From the NCBI RefSeq assembly GCF_021728295.1, contig NZ_JAKJXE010000002.1:62001-126000 (forward strand): DNA of 64,000 nt, read 5' to 3'. The notes below the pieces were generated by a model. That model was given only the letters and a program-made list of their open reading frames with translations, was not told the origin of the DNA and did not search any database. This DNA comes from Pseudomonas petrae (GTDB lineage: Bacteria > Pseudomonadota > Gammaproteobacteria > Pseudomonadales > Pseudomonadaceae). The translations under genes were made by a program, and so were the position numbers. Below, piece by piece: positions 56,258 to 64,000 of the stretch; position 1 is the first letter of the stretch, and the number at the start of each line of letters is the position of its first letter.

Positions 56258-56988
56258 TCTTGCCAACGCAGAACGCGATACGGTCGCGCTCCCTCCTTCG
56301 ATGGGTTCAATAACAACGTGACGTTGAGCGTCGTGGTGTAACCGCCGGGCAATGTCGCCTGGCTTCGAATACTGATGACCGGCCCTGCGTCTTCGCTGGC
56401 AGGTCCCGCTTGAGGCAGACCCAACGCTTGCCGCAGCCAGGGCGACGCCATGCGCGGATCGGGCGTGGTCAGGCCGCTCCACAACGTCACGTGCGGGCTG
56501 GCGCACTGGTACAGCGGCTGGCCGATGCCCTGCAGTTCCCGAACTTCCTCGACCATCCGCAGCGGCGCCCGGCCACCGCCGCGACGCTGCTCCAGACCCT
56601 GCGCCACTTGCCGCGCCAGGTCCGGATTCGCCCCGCACGCCACCAGCAGGCGGGTGAAGGATTCAGCCGGCGCCGCGTTGAGGTCGAGCTTGCCTGTCTC
56701 GCTGCCCAGACTCACCGCCAGCGCGGCGTCCTCGAAACGCAATCCGTGGGGCTGGTTGTCGGCTTTCCAGTGCCGTACCGGGTCGCGGTCCAGCTGAGCC
56801 AGCACCGCCATGCCGATGCCGGCCTCCGCCGCGAGTACTGCCTGGGTGTGCTGGCGTTGCCATAGCGCCTGGCGGTTCTGCAGGTGTACCGAGCCGAGCA
56901 AGCCGGCAAGGAGGGTGCTGAGCAGCGCCAGTACCCACAACACCAGGAGCAGCGCCACGCCGCGTTGGTTTTCGCCACGGCCTTTCAT
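56254..56988 (-). CDS. gspK: Type II secretion minor pseudopilin GspK
   Basis: 244 residues from ATG 56988. Prepilin-like leader ending NQRG followed by VALLLVLWVLALLSTLLAG. Glu5 is missing, as is normal for GspK at the pseudopilus tip. A large globular domain follows (KLDLNAAPAESFTRLLVACG, helix-hairpin type). Its ATG overlaps the gspJ stop. Confidence 0.88.
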   Translation of the reverse strand: MKGRGENQRGVALLLVLWVLALLSTLLAGLLGSVHLQNRQALWQRQHTQAVLAAEAGIGMAVLAQLDRDPVRHWKADNQPHGLRFEDAALAVSLGSETGKLDLNAAPAESFTRLLVACGANPDLARQVAQGLEQRRGGGRAPLRMVEEVRELQGIGQPLYQCASPHVTLWSGLTTPDPRMASPWLRQALGLPQAGPASEDAGPVISIRSQATLPGGYTTTLNVTLLLNPSKEGARPYRVLRWQE

Positions 56989-57611
56989 AACGTGTGCGCC
57001 TCGCCGGACAGATCCAGACGCAGGTTGATGCTCTGCAGCGGCCACGGCACGGGACCGGCCAGTTGCGCGTTGATGCGCACGCTGATCGGCAATCGTCCTG
57101 GCCACGGCCAGTGATCCAGCCACGCCGTGGATTCACCGGTGGGCGACACGCCGCGGTAACTCAATTGCAGCGAGCGCACTTCATGCAACAACACCTGGGG
57201 CTCTTCGGCCGGCAGCAAGGCCTGACCGCGCAACCGCTCCAGGCTAATCTGCAAACGCTGACCGGCCGCCAGCGTCACGCTGTGCCGGTACAAACCGCCG
57301 CCCAGGGTGGCGGGCAGCGGCGCATAGAAACTCATGGCCTGGGCGTCGCCCTCGAACACTGGCGCCTGGCCGGGCTCGGATCCGCTGGCCGCCAGGGGCA
57401 GCGCCTGGCTGATGGCGCTGCGCAGAAAATTCTGCGTCGAACGTATTTCATCGAGCCGCGTGCTGTAACGCTCGGCCTTGGCCATGGCGCGGTTGGCCCC
57501 GGTGATCGCGGCGCCGACCATCGTCAGCAGCACGCCGAGCAGGCTCAGCACCACCAACACTTCGAGCAAGGTAAAACCCTTGCTTGGGCGGGTCATTGAG
57601 CCGCGGGTCAT
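56985..57611 (-). CDS. gspJ: Type II secretion minor pseudopilin GspJ
   Basis: 208 residues. Prepilin motif KGFTLLEVLVVLSLLGVLLTMVG with Glu5 after the cleavage site. The ATG at 57611 overlaps the gspI stop; a second in-frame ATG 15 bp downstream is possible. It forms the pseudopilus tip with GspI and GspK. Confidence 0.88.
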   Translation of the reverse strand: MTRGSMTRPSKGFTLLEVLVVLSLLGVLLTMVGAAITGANRAMAKAERYSTRLDEIRSTQNFLRSAISQALPLAASGSEPGQAPVFEGDAQAMSFYAPLPATLGGGLYRHSVTLAAGQRLQISLERLRGQALLPAEEPQVLLHEVRSLQLSYRGVSPTGESTAWLDHWPWPGRLPISVRINAQLAGPVPWPLQSINLRLDLSGEAHTL

Positions 57612-57976
57612 CGAGCGGCACCCGAGTCTGAGCTGCGCACTTGCAGGCTGCTGTAATGGGCGCGGCGCGCTCCGTCGCTCACCTCAAGGTCCAGCCGCCA
57701 CGCCGTCGCCGGGCTGTTGCCCCGGGGCAGCGCGCTGACATCCATCTGCCAGTTCACGCCGCTCCAGCGACCTTCGGTCCGACCCGGCTGCAAGCGACCG
57801 GCGCTGGCCTCATCCATCAGCGAACGCGCGGCCAGACTCAGCCGGTCACTGCGTTGCGCCTGCTGCAAGGCCCGCGCGCTCTGCCCGAACGCCACCACCA
57901 GCACGCTGCTGCACACCGCCAGCACAGCCAGGGCGGCGAGCATTTCCAATAATGTGAAACCGCGCTGACGCCTCAA
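57608..57976 (-). CDS. gspI: Type II secretion minor pseudopilin GspI
   Basis: 122 residues. Prepilin motif MRRQRGFTLLEMLAALAVLAV with Glu5. The short C-terminal domain ends YSSLQVRSSDSGAAR. Overlaps gspH by four bases upstream and gspJ by four downstream. Confidence 0.88.
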   Translation of the reverse strand: MRRQRGFTLLEMLAALAVLAVCSSVLVVAFGQSARALQQAQRSDRLSLAARSLMDEASAGRLQPGRTEGRWSGVNWQMDVSALPRGNSPATAWRLDLEVSDGARRAHYSSLQVRSSDSGAAR

Positions 57977-58410
57977 TTGAGCGTGCGCAACTGAACGTTG
58001 CCGGTCAGCCAGTTGATGTCGACGCGCCAGTGTTTGTCGCCCCGGGCCAGCAGCAGATGGCCGCCGCTGGAACCGCCGTCGGGATAGAACTCGAACGCCG
58101 GGCCCAGGCCGTCGGCGGTCTGCAATTGCACGCGCATGTCGGTGGGCAATTGCACCGGCTTCAGGTGCGGGCCCTGAAGCCGACCGTTGCGAAGATCAAA
58201 GCGCGTCTGCGCCGGTTGCCCGGTGACGATCGCCTGCACCCGCGCCGCCCGCAGCGATTGCACCACTTCGCTCAACGCCCGGCGCTCACTGGCCGCGTGC
58301 AAACCCCGCCCCACGCCGAAGCTCACCAGGCCGACGCTGATGCCGATCAGAACGATCACCACCAGCAATTCGAACAGGGTGAAGCCGCGGGCGCGGGGCA
58401 GGGCGCGCAT
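57973..58410 (-). CDS. gspH: Type II secretion minor pseudopilin GspH
   Basis: 145 residues from ATG 58410. Prepilin motif ARGFTLFELLVVIVLIGISVGLVSFGVG with Glu5, then a beta-rich domain (AFEFYPDGGSSGGHLLLARG, the usual GspH Phe-x-x-x-Gly-Ser-Ser-Gly-Gly block). It begins one base after the gspG stop. Confidence 0.88.
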   Translation of the reverse strand: MRALPRARGFTLFELLVVIVLIGISVGLVSFGVGRGLHAASERRALSEVVQSLRAARVQAIVTGQPAQTRFDLRNGRLQGPHLKPVQLPTDMRVQLQTADGLGPAFEFYPDGGSSGGHLLLARGDKHWRVDINWLTGNVQLRTLN

Positions 58411-58411
58411 G

Positions 58412-58837
58412 TTATTCCCAGTTACCGATGTCAGCCTTGTAGCCGTCACCGCCAGGCTGGCCGTCCTGACCAAAGAAGATCAGGTCAAAGCTGCCGTGCT
58501 CGCCCGGGTAGCGGTAGCCGAACGCGTGGCCGAACGGGTCTTTGAGGTCCGAAGGCTTGGCGTACGGGCCGGCCCAACCGGTAGCGTTGGCCGGCTTGGT
58601 CACCAGCTGCTGCAGATTGGCCGGCGGCGTACCGACGTCCAGGCCGTAGCTTTCGACCTTCATGCCGAGGCTGGCGAGTTGCGCCTTGCCTGCGCCGTAT
58701 TTGCCCTTGTCGACGTTGCCGCCGACCTGACGCACGACGATGGTGGCGACAATGCCCAGCAGCACGATCACGGCGAGCATTTCCAGCAGGGTGAAACCGC
58801 CCTGGCGACGGCCTTGGGCAGCGTTGAATCGGGACAT
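58412..58837 (-). CDS. gspG: Type II secretion major pseudopilin GspG
   Basis: 141 residues. Prepilin motif QGGFTLLEMLAVIVLLGIVATIVVRQVGG with Glu5, and the GspG calcium-loop block DPFGHAFGYRYPGEHGSFDLIFFGQDGQPGGDGYKADIGNWE. It forms the pseudopilus shaft. No prepilin peptidase gene is in the operon, so the type IV pilus peptidase PilD elsewhere in the genome must process it. Confidence 0.95.
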   Translation of the reverse strand: MSRFNAAQGRRQGGFTLLEMLAVIVLLGIVATIVVRQVGGNVDKGKYGAGKAQLASLGMKVESYGLDVGTPPANLQQLVTKPANATGWAGPYAKPSDLKDPFGHAFGYRYPGEHGSFDLIFFGQDGQPGGDGYKADIGNWE

Positions 58838-58847
58838 GTGTATTTCC

Positions 58848-60050
58848 TCAAATGTTACTGGTAAGGCTCATCAGCGGCAGCATGATGGCGAGCATGATCA
58901 CCGCGACCATGACGGCCATGACGACGGTCAGGCTGGGCACCAGCGCGGCGAGCAGACGGTCGATACCGCGCTTGGCTTCGACGTCGAACACGTCGGCGAC
59001 CTTGAGCAGCATGCCGTCCAGGTTGCCGGCCTGTTCGCCGACTTCGATCATCTGCAGGGCCAGTTCCGGCAGCAGCGGCTGCTCGCCGAACGCCTGGGCC
59101 AGCGTGCCACCACCCTTGACCCACTCCGTGGCCTGCTCGACCTGCGCGCGCAGGGCGTAGTTGCCGCACACCTGACGGACAATGGTCATCGCCTGCAACA
59201 GCGCGACGCCGTTGCTCAGCAGCGTGCCGAGGGTTCGCGCCAGACGCGCGGCTTCGATCCGCTGCAACAGCGGGCCGATGACTTTAATAAAGAGCAGGCG
59301 CCGGTCGTGACGCTGACGTCGCTGGGGATCGCGGCGCAGCACCGCGACGGTCCAGATCAGCCCGACGATGGCGCCAAGCAACAGCAATCCGTAGGCGCTG
59401 AGAAATTCCCCCAGCCACAGAATCGCCTGGGTGATGAACGGGATCGGCACGCCCAGATCACGAAAGATCGGCACGAACTGCGGCACCACGTAGGCCAGCA
59501 GCAGGGCCAGCGAACCCAGCACGCCGACCACCAGAAAGATCGGGTAGATCAGCGCATTGATCACTTCGCCGCGCAGCATCTGACTGCGCTCCAGGTACTC
59601 GCTGAGCTGACGCAGGGTGTTTTCCAGGGACCCGCCGGCTTCGCCTGCACGGACCATGCTGATGTACAGGCTGGAAAACTGGCCGTGCTCTTCTTCCAGC
59701 GCCTGGCTCAACGGTTTGCCGGCCTTGACCTGTTCGCGAATCCGTTCGAGCAGCGCCTGGCGCTTGGGCTCGTGGGTCTGCTTGAGGAGGATGGTCAGGG
59801 CGCGCTCGAGTGGCTGGCCGGCACCGAGCAGGGTCGCCAGTTGCTGGGTGAAGCTCACCAGCGCCGCGCCGTTCATCGCACCCCGGCGCATGGCCGCGCG
59901 CAGACCGCTGTTGGTGCTGGCCTCAAGGCTGAGCAGCAACAGGCCGCGTTTGTGCAGGGCCGATGTCGCGGCGTTCTGATCGGCCGCTTCGAGGGTGCCG
60001 TGTTGGGCGACGCCGTCGGCATCCAGTGCGCGGTATTTGAAGTGGGCCAT
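58848..60050 (-). CDS. gspF: Type II secretion inner-membrane platform protein GspF
   Basis: 400 residues with two T2SSF domains (about 65-190 and 270-390), each a cytoplasmic helical bundle before membrane helices. Characteristic stretches are LATLLGAGQPLERAL, MVRAGEAGGSLENTLRQLSEYLERS and MIEVGEQAGNLDGMLLKVADVFD. It is the polytopic core of the assembly platform. It lies 2 bp after gspE. Confidence 0.93.
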   Translation of the reverse strand: MAHFKYRALDADGVAQHGTLEAADQNAATSALHKRGLLLLSLEASTNSGLRAAMRRGAMNGAALVSFTQQLATLLGAGQPLERALTILLKQTHEPKRQALLERIREQVKAGKPLSQALEEEHGQFSSLYISMVRAGEAGGSLENTLRQLSEYLERSQMLRGEVINALIYPIFLVVGVLGSLALLLAYVVPQFVPIFRDLGVPIPFITQAILWLGEFLSAYGLLLLGAIVGLIWTVAVLRRDPQRRQRHDRRLLFIKVIGPLLQRIEAARLARTLGTLLSNGVALLQAMTIVRQVCGNYALRAQVEQATEWVKGGGTLAQAFGEQPLLPELALQMIEVGEQAGNLDGMLLKVADVFDVEAKRGIDRLLAALVPSLTVVMAVMVAVIMLAIMLPLMSLTSNI

Positions 60051-60052
60051 GG

Positions 60053-61777
60053 TCAGTCGCCACGCGTGACGCGCAGCACCTCTTCAAGGGAGGTCACGCC
60101 GTCCACGGCCTGACGCAGGCCTTCTTCATACAGCGTGCGCAGGCCACCACGGCGCGCCGCTTGCTCAAGTGTCGAGGCGTCGGCCTGACGCATCAGCAGG
60201 CCGCGCAGTTCTTCATTCATGACCAGCAATTCGGTGATGGCGCTGCGGCCGTAATAACCGCCGCCAGGCAATTCGCTGGCGGGGCGGTACAGCATGATCG
60301 GGCGCTGATCGGTGAAGCGATCCAGACCGTGCTCGGCGACCAGTTCCGGCGGCGCTTCGAAGGCGACGCGCGTGAGCGGATCGAGCCTGCGCACCAGCCG
60401 CTGGGCCAGAATGCCTTTGACGGTGGAGGCGATCAGGTAGCTTTCAACACCCATGTCCAGCAACCGCGTGATACTCGCGGCGGCACTGTTGGTGTGCAGG
60501 GTCGAGAGCACCAGGTGCCCGGTCAGGGACGATTGAATGGCGATGCGGCAGGTTTCGAGGTCGCGCATCTCGCCGATCATGATCACGTCTGGGTCTTGCC
60601 GGACGATGGAGCGCAGGGCGCCGGCGAAGTCCAGGCCAATGGCCGGCTTGACCTGAATCTGGTTGATGCCCTCAAGCTGATACTCGACCGGATCTTCAAC
60701 GGTGATGATCTTGCGCTCGGCGGTGTTGAGCCGTGACAACGCGGTGTACAGCGTGGTGGTTTTGCCGGAACCGGTGGGACCGGTAACCAGCAGAATGCCG
60801 TGGGGATTTTCCAGCACGTCGAGGAAGTTCTGCAGGCGCTCGCCGTCCATGCCCAGGCTGGGGAAGTCGAAACTGACGGTCTGCCGATCCAGCAGACGCA
60901 TCACCACCGATTCACCGAAACTGGTGGGCACCGTACTCACCCGCAGGTCCAGCTCTTTACCCTGAATGCGCAGCATGATGCGGCCGTCCTGGGGCAGGCG
61001 ACGCTCGGCGATGTCCAGTCGGGCCATGATCTTCAGTCGCGAAATGATCGCTGCTGACGAACTGGACGGTGGTGCCTCGGCTTCGTGAAGCACGCCGTCG
61101 ATGCGATAGCGCACTTTCAGCTGGCTCTCGAACGGCTCTATATGAATGTCGGAGGCGCGTTGCTCGACGGCCCGCTGCAGGATCAGGTTGACCAGCCGGA
61201 TCACCGGCGCCTCGGACGCGAGGTCCTTGAGGTGCTCGATGTCTTCTTCGGCGCCGCCGTGCTCGTCGAGGGTCTCGATCAGCGAGCCCATGGCCGAACG
61301 GCCCTGGCCGTAATAACGCTCGATCAGCCCGTCGACCTCACTGCCAGCACCCACTGACACGTACACCGGCGCCTGGCAGGCGTAGGCCACGGCGTCCAGC
61401 CCGTAGGCATTGCCCGGGTTGGCGGCCAGCACATGCACGCCATCGGCATGGGCGCCGATGGGCAGCAGGCGATAGTGGCGCAGGAAGCGTTCGCTCAATT
61501 CCGGCAAAGGCTCGCCGGACAGCGTCACGTTTTCCGCCAGCAGCAGCGGCGCCTGCAGCGTCGAGGCCCACGCCCGGGCCAGGTCCAGTTCCGAGACCAG
61601 CCCCAGACGGGTCAGCAATTCCGTCAGCGAACTGCCTTCGGATTCCTGGGCCAGTCGCTGTGCCCGTTCCAGATCGCCTGTCTTGAGCCCGGCATTGGCC
61701 AACAGCCAGGCACACAGCGCTTCGGCCGAGTGCGCGGTCAGTTGTTGGCTATTGATCGGTGACAGTTTTATGGACAC
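60053..61777 (-). CDS. gspE: Type II secretion ATPase GspE, lacking the zinc-binding cysteines
   Basis: 574 residues from a GTG at 61777. N-terminal GspE_N domains, then the ATPase: Walker A VTGPTGSGKTTTLYTAL, Asp boxes ITVEDPVEYQLEGI and DPDVIMIGEMRDLETC, His box TGHLVLSTLHTNSAAASI. The region that normally carries a tetracysteine zinc site (CxxC...CxxC before GYxGR) here reads RLDPLT ... RPASELPGGGYYGRSAI with no Cys. It powers pseudopilus assembly. First gene of the operon gspE-F-G-H-I-J-K-L-M-C-like-D. Confidence 0.93.
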   Translation of the reverse strand: MSIKLSPINSQQLTAHSAEALCAWLLANAGLKTGDLERAQRLAQESEGSSLTELLTRLGLVSELDLARAWASTLQAPLLLAENVTLSGEPLPELSERFLRHYRLLPIGAHADGVHVLAANPGNAYGLDAVAYACQAPVYVSVGAGSEVDGLIERYYGQGRSAMGSLIETLDEHGGAEEDIEHLKDLASEAPVIRLVNLILQRAVEQRASDIHIEPFESQLKVRYRIDGVLHEAEAPPSSSSAAIISRLKIMARLDIAERRLPQDGRIMLRIQGKELDLRVSTVPTSFGESVVMRLLDRQTVSFDFPSLGMDGERLQNFLDVLENPHGILLVTGPTGSGKTTTLYTALSRLNTAERKIITVEDPVEYQLEGINQIQVKPAIGLDFAGALRSIVRQDPDVIMIGEMRDLETCRIAIQSSLTGHLVLSTLHTNSAAASITRLLDMGVESYLIASTVKGILAQRLVRRLDPLTRVAFEAPPELVAEHGLDRFTDQRPIMLYRPASELPGGGYYGRSAITELLVMNEELRGLLMRQADASTLEQAARRGGLRTLYEEGLRQAVDGVTSLEEVLRVTRGD

Positions 61778-61865
61778 AGCGGGGATTCAAATAAGTGAGG
61801 CCTCTGACGAGACCTCGTGGTGATGAATAAAACAGCGGTAATAAAGCAGCAACTAAACGTATGCG

Positions 61866-62093
61866 TTAGTTTGTCGCAGACGACGTGTTAGCGGTCGGAC
61901 GCCCCCGCTTGTTTTCATCAGCCTGATTCTGTTTGGTGGCTTTCTTCACGGCTTTTGCATCTTGTGTCTGGGTCATGACAGTAGAATCTGCTGCGCCGGA
62001 AACGTTTTCCTGAGTATCGGAATCAGCGGCCATGGTTGCAGTTGCAAACGACAGGGTCAGTGCGGCGATGGCGCCCAGTACTGGCAGTTTCAT
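61866..62093 (-). CDS. Small exported protein of unknown function
   Basis: 75 residues from ATG 62093 (GGAG RBS, 9 nt). A signal peptide (MKLPVLGAIAALTLSFATATMAA) leaves a mature peptide of about 52 residues that is polar, Thr/Asn/Lys-rich and probably disordered (DSDTQENVSGAADSTVMTQ ... RGRPTANTSSATN). I do not recognise a family. It lies 88 bp upstream of gspE on the same strand, but the gap makes co-transcription uncertain. Confidence 0.75.
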   Translation of the reverse strand: MKLPVLGAIAALTLSFATATMAADSDTQENVSGAADSTVMTQTQDAKAVKKATKQNQADENKRGRPTANTSSATN

Positions 62094-62561
62094 GTGATGT
62101 TTCTCCAATGTTTTTCAGGTGTTTGAAATGATCGCAACGCTGGCGTGCAGCGCGGGCTCACCGCTCGTATCGGGGTTAAACCCAGTGTTTACGGGGTTTC
62201 AGGCGTCGAACGGTGAAAATTGCTAAACCTACAGACCTGTAGGTTTAGCAAGAGTTCAGATGATGTATCAAAAAATGTCGAGTTTGTTCGAGATTGATTT
62301 TTTTGTTTGACATCAATTGAAAACAATTGCCTTAATTTAAACGTCTCGGGCAATGCTCGTGCAGTTCGTTGGCTCATCGCCATTAACGTTAGTTAAAGAA
62401 GATCATATCGCCCCTACTCATCGTCCTGTTGTAACGCCACTTTCCGTTTGCCGATGTTTTTTCGAGAAACTTCGGTATAGGCAGCGTATTGCCTGAAACA
62501 AAGGCTTGTGGCGTGTCAACTGCGACAAATGAGCGCGGGTGATACTTGGAGAGCGTCCCCT
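62094..62561. other. AT-rich regulatory region between the small exported protein and the GH3 gene
   Basis: There is no gene. It contains the 32-bp palindrome at 62220-62251, a TTGACA (62307-62312) with a TAATTT about 19-20 bp further on as a possible promoter for the GH3 gene, and CAATTG-AAAA-CAATTG at 62314-62329. An RBS (TGGAGAG) lies about 10 nt before ATG 62562. Confidence 0.45.
62220..62251. promoter_or_regulatory. Perfect 32-bp palindrome (15-bp arms)
   Basis: TTGCTAAACCTACAG, spacer AC, then the exact reverse complement of the first arm. There is no T-run on the plus side and only a short one on the minus side, so a regulator-binding site is more likely than a terminator. It lies 311 bp before the GH3 start and about 126 bp before the small exported-protein gene's start. 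Confidence 0.6.
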
Positions 62562-64000
62562 ATGCGAAACCGTACATCTTTTGGTGCCCACTCGGCACTG
62601 GCTTTGTTGAGCCTGGCCATCTGCCACGCCAACGCAGCCGACACCACGACCCAAGAGCAACTGGCGGCCAAGGAACTGCGCGCTGACAAAGCGGCAGAAA
62701 AAACCCTGGCGAAGATGACTCAGGAAGAAAAGCTGGCCTACATCGGCGGCATCGGTGGTTGGGACGTCAAGCCGCTCACCCAGTATGGCGTACCACAGAT
62801 CCACGGCGCTGACGGCGGCGCAGGCATCCGTTACACCAGCGAAGGCAACGATCCGGGCGTGGTCTATCCGTCCGGCCCGAACCTGGCTTCCACCTTCAAC
62901 CCGCGCCGCGCCATCGATTTCGGCCGCGCCCTGGGCTACGACACCGCCAGCGGCGGCTACCAGTTCGTCACCGGCCCAGGCATGAACCTGTACCGCATGC
63001 CATGGAGCGGTCGTGCCTTCGAATACCTCTCCGGCGAAGACCCGTTCCTCGGCGCCAGCCTGGGCCCTGCGGTGATCAACGGTATCCAGCAGCGTCGCGT
63101 CTGGGCGGAAGCCAAGCACTACGCCGGTAACGACCAGGAAACCAACCGCTTCATCCTCAATCAGGTCATGCCTGAGCGCGTCCTGCGCGAGATGACCCTG
63201 CCGCCGTTCGAATCCGCCACCAAGAACAGCACCGTGGCGATGATGATGTGCTCGTTCCAGAAAGTGAACGGCGAGTACGCCTGTGAGAACAAGCACCTGA
63301 TCGCCGACATCCTGAAGAAGGAATGGGGCTTCAAGGGCCTGGTGCAGAGCGACTACAACGCCGTGGTTCACGGTCTGCCAGCGGCACAGGCCGGCACCGA
63401 CCTGGACATGATGGGCGGCCAGATGAACAGTTCGGTGCTCAAGCCGTATCTGGACAGCGGCGAGCTGGACATGGCGACCATCGACGACAAGGTCCGCCGC
63501 ATCCTGAAGAACGTCTACCTGTACCAGTTCGACAAGTTCGCACCCCTGACCACGCACAACATGAACAGCGCCACCAGCAACAAGGTCGCTCTGAACATCG
63601 CTCGCGAAGGCATCGTGCTGCTGAAAAACCAGGGCGACGTGCTGCCACTGGACAAGAACAAGGTCAAGCGCATCGCCGTCGTTGGCGACCTGGCCAAGTA
63701 CGCGCCGCCGACCGGTTTCGGCAGTGCCCACGTTGACGCCACCCGTTACATCAGCGAGCTGAGCGGTCTGCGTCAGATCGCCCCGGGCGCCCAGGTCGAG
63801 TTCCTCGACACCCTGTCCCTCGATCCAACGGCCATGCACTGGACCACCACCGACAGCAAAGGCAACGCTGTCGCTGGCATGAAGACCGAGTACTTCAACA
63901 ACGCCACCTGGTCCGGCGACCCGTCGGCCACCCAGATCGACACCTACGTCAATCTGGACTGGTCCACCGACACCGTGCCGAGCAACGGTGACACCGCCAA
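62562..64000 (+). CDS. Secreted glycoside hydrolase family 3 beta-glucosidase (incomplete)
   Basis: The first 479 codons are visible and the gene runs off the window end. A signal peptide (about 27 residues, ending HANAA) is followed by a GH3 N-terminal domain: HGADGGAGIRYTSEGNDPG, ADIL-KKEWGFKGLVQSDYNAV with the catalytic Asp in QSDY, then the C-terminal GH3 domain start ARE-GIVLLKNQGDVLPLDK. From about residue 440 the sequence (MKTEYFNNATWSGDPSA) looks like the start of an inserted PA14 carbohydrate-binding domain. It hydrolyses beta-glucosides or beta-oligosaccharides and may be a substrate of the adjacent type II system (inference). Confidence 0.9.
   Translation, partial: MRNRTSFGAHSALALLSLAICHANAADTTTQEQLAAKELRADKAAEKTLAKMTQEEKLAYIGGIGGWDVKPLTQYGVPQIHGADGGAGIRYTSEGNDPGVVYPSGPNLASTFNPRRAIDFGRALGYDTASGGYQFVTGPGMNLYRMPWSGRAFEYLSGEDPFLGASLGPAVINGIQQRRVWAEAKHYAGNDQETNRFILNQVMPERVLREMTLPPFESATKNSTVAMMMCSFQKVNGEYACENKHLIADILKKEWGFKGLVQSDYNAVVHGLPAAQAGTDLDMMGGQMNSSVLKPYLDSGELDMATIDDKVRRILKNVYLYQFDKFAPLTTHNMNSATSNKVALNIAREGIVLLKNQGDVLPLDKNKVKRIAVVGDLAKYAPPTGFGSAHVDATRYISELSGLRQIAPGAQVEFLDTLSLDPTAMHWTTTDSKGNAVAGMKTEYFNNATWSGDPSATQIDTYVNLDWSTDTVPSNGDTA

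Noticed and set aside
62226..62245. Lux/quorum-sensing box within the 32-bp palindrome
   Set aside because: The CT...AG spacing is 10 rather than 12, and the symmetry extends well beyond a normal lux box.
62418..63839. Long minus-strand open frame (473 codons)
   Set aside because: It is antisense to the GH3 gene, which has a signal peptide, domains and catalytic motifs. The antisense translation shows no recognisable fold.

Overview
The window looks like a chromosomal segment of a fluorescent-type Pseudomonas. The GC content is high, several families of REP/REPIN intergenic repeats are present, there are many LysR regulators, and it carries a complete arnBCADTEF-ugd locus and a gsp type II secretion operon. 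No tRNA, rRNA, CRISPR array or complete mobile element was seen. Protein identifications rest on motifs and family knowledge read from the translations; no database search was run.

Layout. 0-8 kb holds small-molecule metabolism: a frameshifted LysR gene, a secreted HSL-type esterase, a frameshifted SDR followed by an Old Yellow Enzyme (OYE), and a LysR gene divergent from a CoA-transferase / HMG-CoA-lyase-like / VOC operon. 8-11.7 kb is a scarred accessory patch: two REP pairs, a decayed Rhs (YD-repeat) fragment, a decayed IS5-type transposase fragment, a PAS-GGDEF-EAL gene and a possible 27-residue peptide gene. 11.7-15.4 kb is an electrophile-response cluster: a NemR-like TetR gene, an OYE, an SDR and an NTF2-like protein. 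An identical 15-bp operator-like sequence lies before both the regulator and the OYE. 15.4-19.6 kb has GNAT, LysR, RidA, TrmK and a sugar MFS transporter.

19.7-30.3 kb is rich in envelope and signalling genes: a hybrid histidine kinase, a PAP2 phosphatase, an Ais-like histidine phosphatase, a solo winged-helix protein with no receiver, a QseBC/PmrAB-type two-component system, a lipoprotein, a COG4705 membrane protein and an LtaS-type sulfatase. 30.7-42 kb is the lipid A L-Ara4N region: an extra ArnT-like glycosyltransferase, a 138-bp-period tandem REPIN array, then ugd and arnFETDACB read from the opposite strand, every junction overlapping by 1-4 bases. 42.6-48.4 kb is a little-known signalling locus: a periplasmic di-haem peroxidase (CCP/MauG type) translationally coupled to two histidine kinases and divergent from a response regulator with a degenerate HD-GYP domain. 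This is the best candidate here for an undescribed system.

48.4-51.7 kb has a DUF1206 membrane protein, nested repeat elements, a second HSL esterase and a LysE exporter. 51.7-61.8 kb is a compact type II secretion operon (gspE-F-G-H-I-J-K-L-M-C-like-D). Its GspE lacks the usual zinc-binding cysteines and its GspC-like protein has no PDZ domain. The window ends with a small exported protein, a perfect 32-bp palindrome and the start of a secreted GH3 beta-glucosidase that is cut by the window edge.
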